Assembly: GCF_005233845.1 (NCBI RefSeq)
Contig: NZ_SZQL01000014.1
Span: forward strand, 62,001-126,000
Length of the DNA stretch: 64,000 nucleotides
Direction of reading: 5' to 3'
Source of the DNA: Ilyomonas limi
GTDB lineage: Bacteria > Bacteroidota > Bacteroidia > Chitinophagales > Chitinophagaceae
This document shows, piece by piece, positions 45,814-55,676 of this stretch. Position numbers and translations under genes: made by a program. The notes beneath the pieces are model-generated. The model worked only from the letters and a program-made list of their open reading frames with translations. It had not been told where the DNA came from and searched no databases. Numbering within the stretch: the stretch's first letter is position 1; each line of letters starts with the position of its first letter.

Positions 45814-47070
45814 TTGACATTTGAACAATTAGGTCTTATTGAACCAATATTAAAGGCGCTTAAGACAGAAGGTTACACTTCACCAACTCCCATACAGCAG
45901 CAAGCAATACCGGTTGCCCTGCAGGGAAAAGATATTTTGGGCTGTGCCCAAACCGGTACCGGAAAAACAGCCGCTTTTGCAATACCCATGTTGCAAACAC
46001 TTTCTAAAGAAAAAATAACTAAAGGCTACCGTTACACACGCGGACTTATACTCACCCCTACCAGGGAACTGGCGGTACAGATAGACGAAAGCTTTACAGC
46101 GTATGGCAGGCATACCGGTTTGCAGCACGAAGTAATATTTGGCGGCGTGCCCCAAACACAGCAGGTACTCTCTATAAGAAACGGAGTGGATATATTAATT
46201 GCCACGCCTGGCCGCCTGCTCGACCTGATAGACCAGGGGCATGTGCACTTAGACTACCTTGAAATGTTTGTGCTGGATGAAGCAGACCGTATGCTGGACA
46301 TGGGCTTTATCAACGATGTAAAAAAGGTGATCCGGCTGCTACCGAAGCAAAAGCAAACTTTATTTTTCTCTGCCACCATGCCACCGCAGATACAAAACCT
46401 GGCGAATGCACTGCTGCAACAGCCGGAGCAGATAGAAGTAACGCCTGTTTCTTCTACAGTAGAAACGATAGACCAAGCGGTGTATATGGTTGATAAAAAG
46501 GACAAACAATCTTTGCTGGTGCATTTGCTTAAGGAAAAAAACATTGCGCGTTCGCTGGTGTTTGCCCGCACCAAGCATGGCGCCGATCGCATAGCCAAAG
46601 CACTGAACAATGCTAATATAAAAGCTGATGCCATCCACGGCGATAAAGCACAGAGCGCAAGGCAACGGGCTTTGCTTAACTTTAAAACAGGAAGGCTAAA
46701 AGTATTGGTAGCCACCGATATTGCAGCCCGCGGCATTGATGTGGACAATCTTACACATGTTATCAATTTCGATTTGCCCAATGTTCCCGAAACGTACGTA
46801 CACCGTATAGGACGTACCGGACGTGCTGGTGCAAGCGGCGTGGCATTTTCGTTTTGCGACAGGGAAGAGAGGGTTTATTTAAAAGATATTGTTCGTCTTA
46901 CTGCGCAAACTATACCCGTAGCAGAAGAGCACCCATACAAGCCGGTGCGCTCCGAAGGGTTTAGACCTTCTGCAGTTAATAATGGTAATTCAAACAACCG
47001 TTCAAACAATTCTTACAGGCAAAAGCAGGGTACTTTTAACAGAAGAAGAGGACCGCTTGTGAATATTTAA
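45814..47070 (+). CDS. DEAD-box RNA helicase (RhlE-like)
   Basis: 418 aa with a TTG start; an in-frame stop lies directly upstream and no earlier ATG exists. Motifs in order: Q motif [11 protein letters not shown], Walker [19 protein letters not shown] in [15 protein letters not shown], then [16 protein letters not shown]. The tail is Asn/Ser/Arg-rich. Unwinds RNA in ribosome assembly or mRNA decay. Terminator follows at 47091. Confidence 0.95.
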   Translation: MTFEQLGLIEPILKALKTEGYTSPTPIQQQAIPVALQGKDILGCAQTGTGKTAAFAIPMLQTLSKEKITKGYRYTRGLILTPTRELAVQIDESFTAYGRHTGLQHEVIFGGVPQTQQVLSIRNGVDILIATPGRLLDLIDQGHVHLDYLEMFVLDEADRMLDMGFINDVKKVIRLLPKQKQTLFFSATMPPQIQNLANALLQQPEQIEVTPVSSTVETIDQAVYMVDKKDKQSLLVHLLKEKNIARSLVFARTKHGADRIAKALNNANIKADAIHGDKAQSARQRALLNFKTGRLKVLVATDIAARGIDVDNLTHVINFDLPNVPETYVHRIGRTGRAGASGVAFSFCDREERVYLKDIVRLTAQTIPVAEEHPYKPVRSEGFRPSAVNNGNSNNRSNNSYRQKQGTFNRRRGPLVNI

Positions 47071-47090
47071 AAAGAAACAGCTTTTATAAC

Positions 47091-47122
47091 CAAAAGGCAG
47101 TTATATGAGTAACTGCCTTTTG
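47091..47122 (+). terminator. Intrinsic terminator
   Basis: Perfect stem CAAAAGGCAGTTA / TAACTGCCTTTTG with a six-base loop. Confidence 0.88.
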
Positions 47123-47333
47123 TATTAAGGGTTGTTTAAGGCGTTAAGGGGGCAGGAGCCACTAAAGTTCCAAAAAAAATAAGTTACACGAAGTATGCTT
47201 TATTTGCTGCAATCAGGTGGTGTTTTATCATTCGAGGCGTATTTGCATAAGCCAAATAAGTTTACCTGACAGTATTGTATGTTGTATTTGTTTATCTGCA
47301 ATCTTTGTTTGTCATCTTAATATTGTTTTACCT

Positions 47334-48125
47334 ATGAGTAATCTTTTAAAACGGAATAATGTAACTGTTATTGGTGCCGGCAGGGAAGTAATGCTGTTTG
47401 CTCATGGTTTTGGCTGCGACCAAAATGCCTGGCGGTGTATCCTCGATGCTTTTACATCTGATTATAAAGTTGTCTTGTTTGACTATGTAGGTGCCGGCAA
47501 GAGCGACCTCTCGGCTTACGATAAAACGCGTTACAGCACACTACAAGGTTACGCACAGGATATACTGGACATTTGCGAAGCATTGAACTTAAAAGATGTC
47601 ATTTTTGTGGGGCATTCCGTGAGCAGTATGATAGGTTTGCTGGCAGCTAAGGAAAAACCGGCATATTTTAAGAAACTGGTGTTTGTAGGCCCATCGCCAA
47701 GATATTTGAATGATGAAAACTATACCGGTGGTTTTGAAAAAGAAGATTTGGAGAAACTCTTTGAAATAATGGATAGTAATTACCTTGGCTGGAGCAGAAC
47801 ATTGGCACCAGCCATTATGGGCAGCAGCAACGGTCCTGCACTGGGTGAAGAATTGGCCAACAGCTTTTGTGCTACTGATCCAGAGATTGCCAAACAATTT
47901 GCTCGTGTTACTTTTTTGTCGGATAACCGCAAAGACTTGTCTGGCTTAAAAGTTGAGAGTTTAACCTTACAATGCGCTGATGATATTATTGCTCCGCAAG
48001 AAGTTGGCTATTATATGAAAGAGCATACGCCGGGTAATACATTGGTTTTAATGAAAGCAAAAGGACATTGCCCACATATGAGCGCCCCCGGCGAAACCAT
48101 TAATGCCATCAAATCTTTTATTTAA
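47334..48125 (+). CDS. RsbQ-like alpha/beta hydrolase
   Basis: 263 aa from the ATG at 47334. RNNVTVIGAGREVMLFAHGFGCDQNAW at the start matches RsbQ (oxyanion HGFG), followed by the nucleophile in VGHSVSSMIG, Asp in LQCADDIIAP and His in KGHCPHMSAP. RsbQ of Bacillus is required for RsbP, a PAS-domain phosphatase; plant KAI2/D14 receptors are related. Here it is followed after only 6 bases by a PAS histidine kinase, so the hydrolase may produce or bind a ligand for that PAS domain. Confidence 0.93.
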   Translation: MSNLLKRNNVTVIGAGREVMLFAHGFGCDQNAWRCILDAFTSDYKVVLFDYVGAGKSDLSAYDKTRYSTLQGYAQDILDICEALNLKDVIFVGHSVSSMIGLLAAKEKPAYFKKLVFVGPSPRYLNDENYTGGFEKEDLEKLFEIMDSNYLGWSRTLAPAIMGSSNGPALGEELANSFCATDPEIAKQFARVTFLSDNRKDLSGLKVESLTLQCADDIIAPQEVGYYMKEHTPGNTLVLMKAKGHCPHMSAPGETINAIKSFI

Positions 48126-48131
48126 ACACTT

Positions 48132-49631
48132 TTGAAGAATCAATTAGATAGCAGTTCGCTCGAGTTAAACAAAGAGTTTTTAGCATCGCTGATTAACACG
48201 GACGATCTGTATATGAACGCACCATGCGGCTACTTATCTTTTCATCCTGATGGCACTATTATAAAGATTAACCGCACGCTCTGCAATTGGCTGCGCTATG
48301 ATGAGTTTGATATTTTATATAAGAAAAGCTTTACCGATCTGCTCTCCAAAGGCGGCGCTATTTACTACGAAATGGTGTATATACCCTTGCTTAAAATGCA
48401 GGGTTATGCCAATGAAATTAACTTTGATATCGAACGGGCTGATCACTCTTCTTTTCCTGCCTTGGTGAATGCAGTTTTACTAAAGGACAAGCATGAAAAC
48501 ATAAGGGCAATTAACGTTACTATTTTCGATATTACTGATCGTAAGAAGTACGAAGCGGAACTGTTGAATGCAAAGAAGGAAGCTGATAACGAAAAGAAAC
48601 GGTTTGAACTGCTGGCCGATCTTACGCCGGATATAATTTTTACCGCTACGCCCGAAGGAGTAATTGAATATGCTAACCAGCGCTTTTACGAATACTTCAA
48701 TCTTTCTTCAAAAAACTTTAATCAACGTCTGGTATTAAAGAGAATTCATCCGTCGGATAAAATAAGATGCTTTAAACAATGGATGAATGCCATTATGGGA
48801 GGCAGCACTTTTGAAACGGAAATACGGCTTAAAAATGCTTTTGGCAATTACATCTGGCATTTGGTAAGGGCGGTGCCTTATACCAATGATGCTACTTCCG
48901 TTTTAAAATTCTTTGGCTCGTGCACCAATATACAGGAACAAAAAGAACTGCAAAGCAAAAAAGATGAGTTTATCAGCGTAGCCAGTCACGAACTAAAAAC
49001 GCCCTTATCAAGCCTTAAAGGGTACATTCAAATTATAAAAAAGGAAAGAACCGATCCACTTTTTTCCAACATTCTTAACCGTTGTATTAAGGCTGTTAAT
49101 AACATGCAGTACCTCGTAAGCAGCTTACTCGATGTATCGCGCATACAGGCAGGACAACTAAGCCTGCAAATAGCGCCAGCATCTTTGTACAACCTCATTT
49201 TAGAGTGCATAGAGCTTACAGACATGAATTATTCATCGCACCACATCCACCTTATTTTTGATGTGGATATGGATATAAAGGTGTGGATGGATGCGCAACG
49301 CATACAGCAGGTGATTATTAATTTGCTAAGTAATGGTATTAAATATTCGCCCGGAGCAAAAGAAGTTGTTTTGCGCGTAGAAAAGCAACCACATAAGCGG
49401 GCCGTTAAGATAAGTGTACAAGACTTTGGTATTGGTATTCCTGCCGAAGAAGTAAAGCATGTATTTGAAAAATACTACCGCGTAAAAGATGCCGCCAACC
49501 AAATATCCGGCTTAGGCATTGGCTTGTATTTAATCAAAGAAATTATTCAACTGCACAAGGGCAACATTTTTATTGAGAGTGAGATTAACAAAGGTTCTAC
49601 GTTTTATTTTTATTTGCCGGTGGCGGAGTAA
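48132..49631 (+). CDS. PAS-domain sensor histidine kinase
   Basis: 499 aa, TTG start with an in-frame stop just upstream. Two PAS domains (about 25-135 and 160-275; PDIIFTATPEGVIEYANQRF), then the H-box FISVASHELKTPLSSLKGYI, N-box NLLSNGIKYSPG, and G-boxes DFGIGIPAEE and GLGIGLYLIKEI. No transmembrane part, so cytoplasmic. Coupled to the RsbQ-like gene; no response regulator is adjacent. Confidence 0.93.
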   Translation: MKNQLDSSSLELNKEFLASLINTDDLYMNAPCGYLSFHPDGTIIKINRTLCNWLRYDEFDILYKKSFTDLLSKGGAIYYEMVYIPLLKMQGYANEINFDIERADHSSFPALVNAVLLKDKHENIRAINVTIFDITDRKKYEAELLNAKKEADNEKKRFELLADLTPDIIFTATPEGVIEYANQRFYEYFNLSSKNFNQRLVLKRIHPSDKIRCFKQWMNAIMGGSTFETEIRLKNAFGNYIWHLVRAVPYTNDATSVLKFFGSCTNIQEQKELQSKKDEFISVASHELKTPLSSLKGYIQIIKKERTDPLFSNILNRCIKAVNNMQYLVSSLLDVSRIQAGQLSLQIAPASLYNLILECIELTDMNYSSHHIHLIFDVDMDIKVWMDAQRIQQVIINLLSNGIKYSPGAKEVVLRVEKQPHKRAVKISVQDFGIGIPAEEVKHVFEKYYRVKDAANQISGLGIGLYLIKEIIQLHKGNIFIESEINKGSTFYFYLPVAE

Positions 49632-50142
49632 AAAGTTTATGTTATTGGATTGTAAGTATTTCATCACAAATACATGGGCATAATGCTGCTGTCACTCCGA
49701 AAGCCTTCTGCATTTGCAGCGCCATACCGCCAATTAAATGTTAGTGTACGAACAAACATAGCGCCTTCTCTATGCGGAACCTGCAAGTGGAAATATACTT
49801 AACCTGATGCCGGTAATTATATTTATTCTCAAACATATAATGACGATAAAACGCGTGACCGCTTTTAAAATTACAGTTTCCATCTTTTTAGTGCATCCAA
49901 ATACTTTAAGTCATTTGCTATTCCGCCCAAACTGTGCTTGTTTACTTCATATTTAAAAAAATATTTAAGCGAAGGCTGATTGAAAGATGACTTATGCTAT
50001 TACTTGTAGTAAAAATATAAAGTATAAATAGTACAGTTTAAAGTAGTGTTTTTCAAAAATGTATTATGTAAAAAATATATTAATTAATATTTTAATAAAT
50101 TAATAGAATTAGCTATTTTTGTTCTTAAAAAACCCACAATTA
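49632..50142. other. Gene-free stretch upstream of the DNRLRE lipoprotein
   Basis: 511 bases, increasingly AT-rich to the right. TATTTTTG at 50114-50121 matches the -7 consensus TAnnTTTG, 22 bases before the lipoprotein ATG. No other element noticed. Confidence 0.5.
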
Positions 50143-50919
50143 ATGAAAAAAACTATGGTTATTTGCTGCATACTATTATGTAGCCTTATGGGACTTTTTG
50201 CATGTACGAAAAGCAGTGATAATGTTCAGCCGGTGCCTCCTCCAGGCAATACCGACACCACGTTGCCAACAGATGGTGACTCGTCAAATCCTCCAAAGTA
50301 TACTGTCGGAGATACCTTAATATTAAGAGGTGATACCAGCAACAATGATCAAACGGTACTGTTATATTCGGGCAATAGAGGTGTAAGCACGCCTGACTTT
50401 CCCTCTTTCACTGCACTTGGAAAAGGATTTAGTGCAACTAGTGACAGAACGCGCTCAATAATGAAGTTTAGAATAAGGAACCTTGACGATTCTTCAAGAG
50501 ACAACCCACCGCCGGTTCAAAAAGCTGTATTGTACCTGTATCAGTACACCGACCCTGCTGGTCTGAACCCTTATGCAGCGCAACAACATACAGATAATAG
50601 TGCGGAACTGCACCGTATAATTGGTGACTGGCAAGATAGTACGATAAGCTGGTACACCCAACCAGCATTAGCGGAGGGTTCTTCTAACCCGTTAGAAGAT
50701 GTAGTAATAATACCTGCTGTTATCACACCTCTCCAGGCTGGTGCAAATGACAATCAGGTGATAGATGTAACAGATATGATGCGGAAGATCTTTGCAGACC
50801 GCAGTAATAAAGGGTTTTTACTTAAGCTTACTAACGAAGACGCTAAGGTGGGAAGATCGTTTGGCTCATTTGCCTGCCCGAACGTGAACAAACGTCCAAA
50901 GCTGGTGGTGTACTTTTAA
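50143..50919 (+). CDS. DNRLRE-domain lipoprotein, copy 1
   Basis: 258 aa from ATG 50143. Lipobox LMGLFACTKS, then a Pro/Thr linker and the DNRLRE-type beta domain: GDTSNNDQTVLLYSG, RSIMKFRI, VQKAVLYLYQY, DSTISWYTQPA, VIDVTDMMRKIF and SNKGFLLKL. The domain is found in surface or carbohydrate-binding proteins. The paralogue 390 bases downstream has the same architecture. Confidence 0.85.
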   Translation: MKKTMVICCILLCSLMGLFACTKSSDNVQPVPPPGNTDTTLPTDGDSSNPPKYTVGDTLILRGDTSNNDQTVLLYSGNRGVSTPDFPSFTALGKGFSATSDRTRSIMKFRIRNLDDSSRDNPPPVQKAVLYLYQYTDPAGLNPYAAQQHTDNSAELHRIIGDWQDSTISWYTQPALAEGSSNPLEDVVIIPAVITPLQAGANDNQVIDVTDMMRKIFADRSNKGFLLKLTNEDAKVGRSFGSFACPNVNKRPKLVVYF

Positions 50920-51311
50920 TAAGCCTGCTGCACGCTAATTTGTTTGTCCTTATATAAGTAAATGTCCGGAGCTGGTGTTGAAATTGAAAGAATATAATCC
51001 AGCACTTTCCAGGAGCTTAAATGAATATATCTATGGCTATAGTCCAAGCAGTAGCTTGGGCTATAGCCAATTTTATTTTCTTTTATCTCAAAGCTGGAAG
51101 TATGGGTTAGCACCGTCCATCTGTACTAATCAGGTCTGTTACTAATATTTCATTAACCTACTAAACTAATTATCGTACTTTTAATTTCTGCATTAATTGC
51201 TAACCGCGGGTGCAAGTGTTTTTCTTTGTAGTAGCGCATGTTTACAAAGATTTATACCTCTTAACGATCAATAATAAGCGCGATTGTCTTATCATCTAAA
51301 CCATACACATT
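50920..51311. other. Gene-free stretch between the lipoprotein paralogues
   Basis: 392 bases without a gene; it contains the inverted repeat GGCTATAGTCC / GGGCTATAGCC near 51031-51064, possibly a terminator of copy 1, and must hold the promoter of copy 2. Confidence 0.4.
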
Positions 51312-52091
51312 ATGAAAAATGTTGCTCCCGTTTACTGCATATTAGTATGCAGCTTATTTGCTCTTTTCTCCTGTACAAAAAACACTGAAGATGTTAATGC
51401 TGCGCTTATTCAGAATAAAGCAGGCAGTAGATTGCTTAACGCAAGTAACGTAGCCATTATTGATTATATGCCTGGCGATAGCCTGGTAGTAAAAGGTGAT
51501 ACCAGCAATGGCGATGAAACTGTTTTGCTGCACTCTGGCTACGGAGGTATAAGCAGGCCCGATTTTCCATCGTTCACAGCACTTTCCAATGGCTTTGGTG
51601 GGATAGATGGTAGAGACCGGTCCATCATGAAGTTTAAGCTAAGAGGTATTAATGACTCTTTACGCAATAACCCGCCGCAGATTCAGAAAGCTGTGTTGTA
51701 CTTGTATCAATATCACCGTCCGGCAGATAAAGACCCTTATACAATAGCCCAGAATGGCGATAATAGTGTAGAACTGCATCGTGTAGTTGGAGATTGGGAG
51801 CCTGGTACAATAAACTGGAGCAATCAGCCTACGCTCGCAAGGGGCTCCGCCAACCCGTTAGAAGATGTGGTAATCATACCTCCTGTTGTAACGCCTTTAC
51901 CAGCCGGCACAAACGATGACCAGGTAGTAGATGTAACGGATATGGTGCGTAAAATCATTACTGCAGGCAACTATAAAGGCTTTTTGCTTAAGCTCACCAG
52001 GCAGGGCGAATTTAGTTATTTTGGACGTGCTTATGGCTCATTTACATGCCCTATAGAAAGCAAGCGTCCTAAGCTTATCTTGTACTTTTAA
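51312..52091 (+). CDS. DNRLRE-domain lipoprotein, copy 2
   Basis: 259 aa. Lipobox LFALFSCTKN, no long linker. Same domain as copy 1: RSIMKFKL, IQKAVLYLYQYH, PGTINWSNQPTL, VVDVTDMVRKII and YKGFLLKL, so a tandem duplication with moderate divergence. The region between (50920-51311) has no gene. Confidence 0.85.
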   Translation: MKNVAPVYCILVCSLFALFSCTKNTEDVNAALIQNKAGSRLLNASNVAIIDYMPGDSLVVKGDTSNGDETVLLHSGYGGISRPDFPSFTALSNGFGGIDGRDRSIMKFKLRGINDSLRNNPPQIQKAVLYLYQYHRPADKDPYTIAQNGDNSVELHRVVGDWEPGTINWSNQPTLARGSANPLEDVVIIPPVVTPLPAGTNDDQVVDVTDMVRKIITAGNYKGFLLKLTRQGEFSYFGRAYGSFTCPIESKRPKLILYF

Positions 52092-52130
52092 TAGCTGCTG
52101 ATTAAAACAGGTAGTATCGAAAATAATTGT

Positions 52131-52164
52131 AAATAACCCAGGCTCATGCCGGGGTTATTTTTTG
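52131..52164 (+). terminator. Intrinsic terminator after copy 2
   Basis: AAATAACCC pairs with GGGTTATTT, followed by TTTGG. Confidence 0.8.
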
Positions 52165-52553
52165 GTAGTATATTATACTTGCTGCAGCTTATGGTAAAGC
52201 AGTACAATGCCGCAGGCAAATGCTTTTGCCTTAGTTAGGGTAAAGGGTTTGCTTGTGTTAAGCTATTTAAAATATACAACTCATTACCAATAGCATGCAC
52301 AGGTCCATGCTGGAATAAAATCTTCTGCCAGCAGGCGGCCAGGTAAGATAGTTTCTATCGGCTCTGCCAAGTCATTTACTCTTCATCCCAGTTCCATTGT
52401 ATCCAGTCTATTTCACTATTAGCCTTGGCAACCTACCCATTGATGGTGACTTGCATTTATAGTTTTAGTTTTCGCATGCTGATTTGGTTGATTGTTTGGG
52501 TACATACCAGTAGTGGCGCATCGTTTGTTTGTATAAATAAAAACATACACGCT
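52165..52553. other. Gene-free stretch
   Basis: 389 bases with no recognised gene or repeat. A TTTGTTTGTATAAATA-like AT-rich word near 52525-52540 may be the promoter of the small acidic gene that follows. Confidence 0.4.
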
Positions 52554-52736
52554 ATGGCAGTAAATCAAGCTTTGCAAAGCAATGCAGAAAAAACAGAAAA
52601 AAAAGGTGCTACCGAAGACCCGCCATCTGATTTAGTAAAGCAAAATGAGCCTGGTAAAGAAAAAACCAGTGAAATAAAGGTGCCTAAAGAAGCCCTGGAG
52701 AACTATAAGCAAAGCGGAAGAGAAGGAGAGGAGTAG
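52554..52736 (+). CDS. Small charged hydrophilic protein
   Basis: 60 aa from ATG 52554 (the longer frame upstream is not protein-like). Starts MAVNQALQSNAEKTEKKGAT and is rich in Lys, Glu and Pro throughout, so probably unstructured. Such proteins in Bacteroidota are often stress-related, but no family can be named. Followed by a 23-bp perfect hairpin. Confidence 0.55.
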   Translation: MAVNQALQSNAEKTEKKGATEDPPSDLVKQNEPGKEKTSEIKVPKEALENYKQSGREGEE

Positions 52737-52738
52737 AG

Positions 52739-52794
52739 GTGTTTACATACAAAGCACCTGTAGTAAAACCGACAGGTGCTTTGTATGTAAACAC
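52739..52794. terminator. Very long bidirectional terminator hairpin
   Basis: Perfect 23-bp stem (52739-52761 with 52772-52794), 10-base loop, located between convergent genes. Confidence 0.92.
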
Positions 52795-52804
52795 AACAAT
52801 ATTC

Positions 52805-53584
52805 CTAAATATCCGAATAATCGGTCGGGCGCAAAAAGATAATGTCTGCCTTCGATACATTATGCTGGTACTCTGGCATAGTTAGCAGCTTTTTGAAAGT
52901 TGAATCTTCATTAAATGCCTTCCAGTGCGTTTCGCGGTCGGCCATATTCTCAAAGGTAGTCATGTACATCAGGTTGGGCATGTGGCTGCCAGCCAGCACT
53001 TCGGCATAAAATACGGCATTAAAATTCAGATTTTTAAAAATACCTACTTCATTACCGGTATTAAACATTTTTACTTTGCTGGCGTGCAGTTTTTCGGTAG
53101 CGCCTTCGTAGCTCCGCAGTTCATATACGCGGTCTTTGTGTGCACTTTTTAGCTGCGGAACCTGTAGTTGCGGCGCCATAAAGAAAGCCTGCAACAAAAT
53201 ATTTTCCATTCTTGTATAAGGCGCGGCATTGTACGGTGCATTGAGGTAGCGGGCGCCGGCGGTATTGTAGGTAGCATTGGCTGCAAGTTTAGCAGTAATA
53301 TCTGCAATATCTTTTATCGAGTGTACCGGCATTAATACATACATCATTTTATCGGCAGCCGTATCGTTACTCAATGCTTTAAACACGCCTACTGTTTTGA
53401 TATTCATGCTGTGCAAAGCCGGCACTAAAGCATGTTGCAGGTAATCATCAATCAGGTTTTCCTGCGCTGTGTCTTTAAAATGATATACTGTGATTTGGTA
53501 ATAATCCCGCTGCTTAGATGATTGGGCGTGTACCGCGCTGTACAATAATGCGCATAATAGGAGTAGGAGCAACTTGCCTTTCAT
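52805..53584 (-). CDS. NIPSNAP family protein, secreted
   Basis: 259 aa. Signal peptide (MKGKLLLLLLCALLYSAVHA), then two ferredoxin-like NIPSNAP domains: YYQITVYHFKDTAQENLIDD and VYELRSYEGATEKLHASKVK with MFNTGNEVGIFKNL. Family members have an unclear stress or vesicle role; in Bacteroidota they are periplasmic and of unknown function. Confidence 0.9.
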   Translation of the reverse strand: MKGKLLLLLLCALLYSAVHAQSSKQRDYYQITVYHFKDTAQENLIDDYLQHALVPALHSMNIKTVGVFKALSNDTAADKMMYVLMPVHSIKDIADITAKLAANATYNTAGARYLNAPYNAAPYTRMENILLQAFFMAPQLQVPQLKSAHKDRVYELRSYEGATEKLHASKVKMFNTGNEVGIFKNLNFNAVFYAEVLAGSHMPNLMYMTTFENMADRETHWKAFNEDSTFKKLLTMPEYQHNVSKADIIFLRPTDYSDI

Positions 53585-53710
53585 AATAATAGTGTTTTTT
53601 TAGAATATGACTATACCGGACAGGTGTAAACAAGCAATATTTTTTCGTTTGCAAGATAGGTATTGCAATTCAAAAATGCTTTACTTTACGGTTTGCAACC
53701 AGATGCTGCC

Positions 53711-54940
53711 ATGAAGTCTTTACTGCTTATTTTACTATGTGTTATCATCAGCCTGCATTTTGCATATGCACAAAGCAACGCTTGGTTTAAAGGCATGTGG
53801 TATGGCGAAAGAACTTTCCTCAACTCGCGCATTGCTAAAAAAGCCTTGGTACGTATGGAGGTAGATAAAATAAAAGATAGCTCCTTTACGGGGCGGCTTA
53901 TTTATATGTACCCGAGCGATACAGCTGCAAGACTGATAAGGAGAGTGGGCGGGGTGCTGCGTGGTAAGTACATAATTATCAATAAAAGTGAAGAAATATA
54001 CCGGAACGACCCGCGCTCACGGAGCTTTTGGAGCGATTGTTCGCACTGTCCCGGTTCCTCCTCTTTTTACATTACAGGGGGCAATCTGGTATTACAAATC
54101 ACAACTTCTGCCTGCGGCGATACCTGCAATGGTGTAACTGTTTTCTATAGAAAAATGCAGGACTACAATGCCAGTATGCAGGCAACTCTGGTTAAAGCAT
54201 TTGGCACCAATAAAGCACCGGCAGCAGTCGTTTCGTATGTGGCGGCAAACACCAATACGAAGGAAAGTTTAGTAGCTGCCAGAGATTCCATAAAATATTT
54301 TCCAACACTGCTGAATGATAGCATGGGTATCCATTTCGACCCTAACAAGTACCAGCCGCTCAGTGCAATTTCTATGGATGCGGCACCTGCCACGAAGCAG
54401 GATGCTGCATTGAATAAAATGGCAAAAAAGAACGTGCCTGCACCAAAGAAAACAGTCGTAAAAGATAGTGCTGTAAACAAAAAGGGTAATACCAATGCTG
54501 TAACTGTTTCGGATGCTAAACCGCCTGCCACAAAGAAAGATACACTTGCTGCACTGCCTACGCTGGTAAAAGACACCATGCCAGCCGCTATTGCACAACG
54601 CAAAACCAATCTTATAAATACTTACGAGGTAAACTCGCCACACATAGCGGTGCAATTGTATGATGATGGGCAGATTGATGGCGATGCGGTATCGGTGTAT
54701 TATAACGGCAAGATAATTATCAGCAATCAAACACTCACACACAAAGCAATTACGTTTAATATTGATGCTGCTGCCGCCAGCCGTCATCACGAGTTTATTT
54801 TGATTTCGGAAAGTGAAGGTTTTTTACCGCCCAATACTGCATTGATGCGCATTAAAGCAGGCATCCAGCAGTTTGAACTAAATGTTAGCTCCAGCAGTGC
54901 CAGCAATGCTAAAATTGCAATTAATTATGTAGGAGAATAA
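53711..54940 (+). CDS. Hypothetical secreted protein
   Basis: 409 aa from ATG 53711. Signal peptide (MKSLLLILLCVIISLHFAYA). N-terminal domain to about 160 with FKGMWYGERTFLNSRIAKKA and a Cys pair (CSHCPGSSS, CGDTCNGV). Middle part is Lys/Ala/Asp-rich and disordered (about 215-310). C-terminal domain: TYEVNSPHIAVQLYDDGQID, VYYNGKIIISNQTLTHKAIT, beta-sandwich-like. Not recognised; followed by the LytTR pair on the other strand. Confidence 0.6.
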   Translation: MKSLLLILLCVIISLHFAYAQSNAWFKGMWYGERTFLNSRIAKKALVRMEVDKIKDSSFTGRLIYMYPSDTAARLIRRVGGVLRGKYIIINKSEEIYRNDPRSRSFWSDCSHCPGSSSFYITGGNLVLQITTSACGDTCNGVTVFYRKMQDYNASMQATLVKAFGTNKAPAAVVSYVAANTNTKESLVAARDSIKYFPTLLNDSMGIHFDPNKYQPLSAISMDAAPATKQDAALNKMAKKNVPAPKKTVVKDSAVNKKGNTNAVTVSDAKPPATKKDTLAALPTLVKDTMPAAIAQRKTNLINTYEVNSPHIAVQLYDDGQIDGDAVSVYYNGKIIISNQTLTHKAITFNIDAAAASRHHEFILISESEGFLPPNTALMRIKAGIQQFELNVSSSSASNAKIAINYVGE

Positions 54941-54956
54941 AGAGATAATATTATAG

Positions 54957-55676
54957 TTATACCCGCTTTACAAGTTTGTTTGCTACTGCATGTATCAGCT
55001 TTTCTTTGGTGGTGCGGCTTACCGGCAAGTGCTGGTTATGAATAAAGACCTTATTTTTACTAATCGCATCAATCTTGTTGAGTGCTACAATATATGATTT
55101 GTGTATGCGCATAAAAAGTGATACTGGCAATTGCTTTTCCATATTAGAGATGGTCATGTAACTCACTATTTTTCTATCTGCCAGGTGAATGGCAATGTAA
55201 TTTTGCAAGGCTTCTATAAACAAAATATCGCTGTAACGTATTTTCTCAATCTGGTAATTCACTTTTAAAAAGAAGAAGTCTTTTTCACTATCAATAATAG
55301 TAGTGCGGTTGCCTTTTTCATTCAGAAAATCTCTTGCTTTTGTAACTGCTTTTACAAAACGCACAAACGAAATAGGCTTTACTAAATAATCAATCACATC
55401 CAGCTCATAGCCTTGCAGCGCATATTGCGGGTAGGCAGTGGTAAATATTACAGCCGGTGGCTCACTAAGCGATTTTAAAAAGTCAATGCCGGATAGTACC
55501 GGCATTGCTATGTCCAGCAACATAAGATCAGCTTGTTTATTATTTAATATTGGAAAAGCCTGTGCCGCATTATCACAAATAGCTGTCAGTTCCAGAAAGG
55601 GTACTTCTTTAATGTATTCTTCCAACCCTTTTTGTGCCAGCGGTTCATCGTCAACAACTATACATTTTATGTTCAT
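54957..55676 (-). CDS. LytTR-family response regulator
   Basis: 239 aa. Receiver domain 1-120: IVVDDEPLAQKGLEEYI, phospho-acceptor in LMLLDIAMPVLSGID, FTTAYPQYALQGYELDVIDY. LytTR DNA-binding domain 140-239: FFFLKVNYQIEKIRYSDILF, SLFMRIHKSYIVALNKIDA. Its start overlaps the kinase stop by four bases (ATGA). Confidence 0.96.
   Translation of the reverse strand: MNIKCIVVDDEPLAQKGLEEYIKEVPFLELTAICDNAAQAFPILNNKQADLMLLDIAMPVLSGIDFLKSLSEPPAVIFTTAYPQYALQGYELDVIDYLVKPISFVRFVKAVTKARDFLNEKGNRTTIIDSEKDFFFLKVNYQIEKIRYSDILFIEALQNYIAIHLADRKIVSYMTISNMEKQLPVSLFMRIHKSYIVALNKIDAISKNKVFIHNQHLPVSRTTKEKLIHAVANKLVKRV

Noticed and set aside
45494-45817. 107-codon open frame before the helicase
   Set aside because: Hydrophobic, unlikely codon use, TTG start and overlap with the helicase start; no homology recognised.
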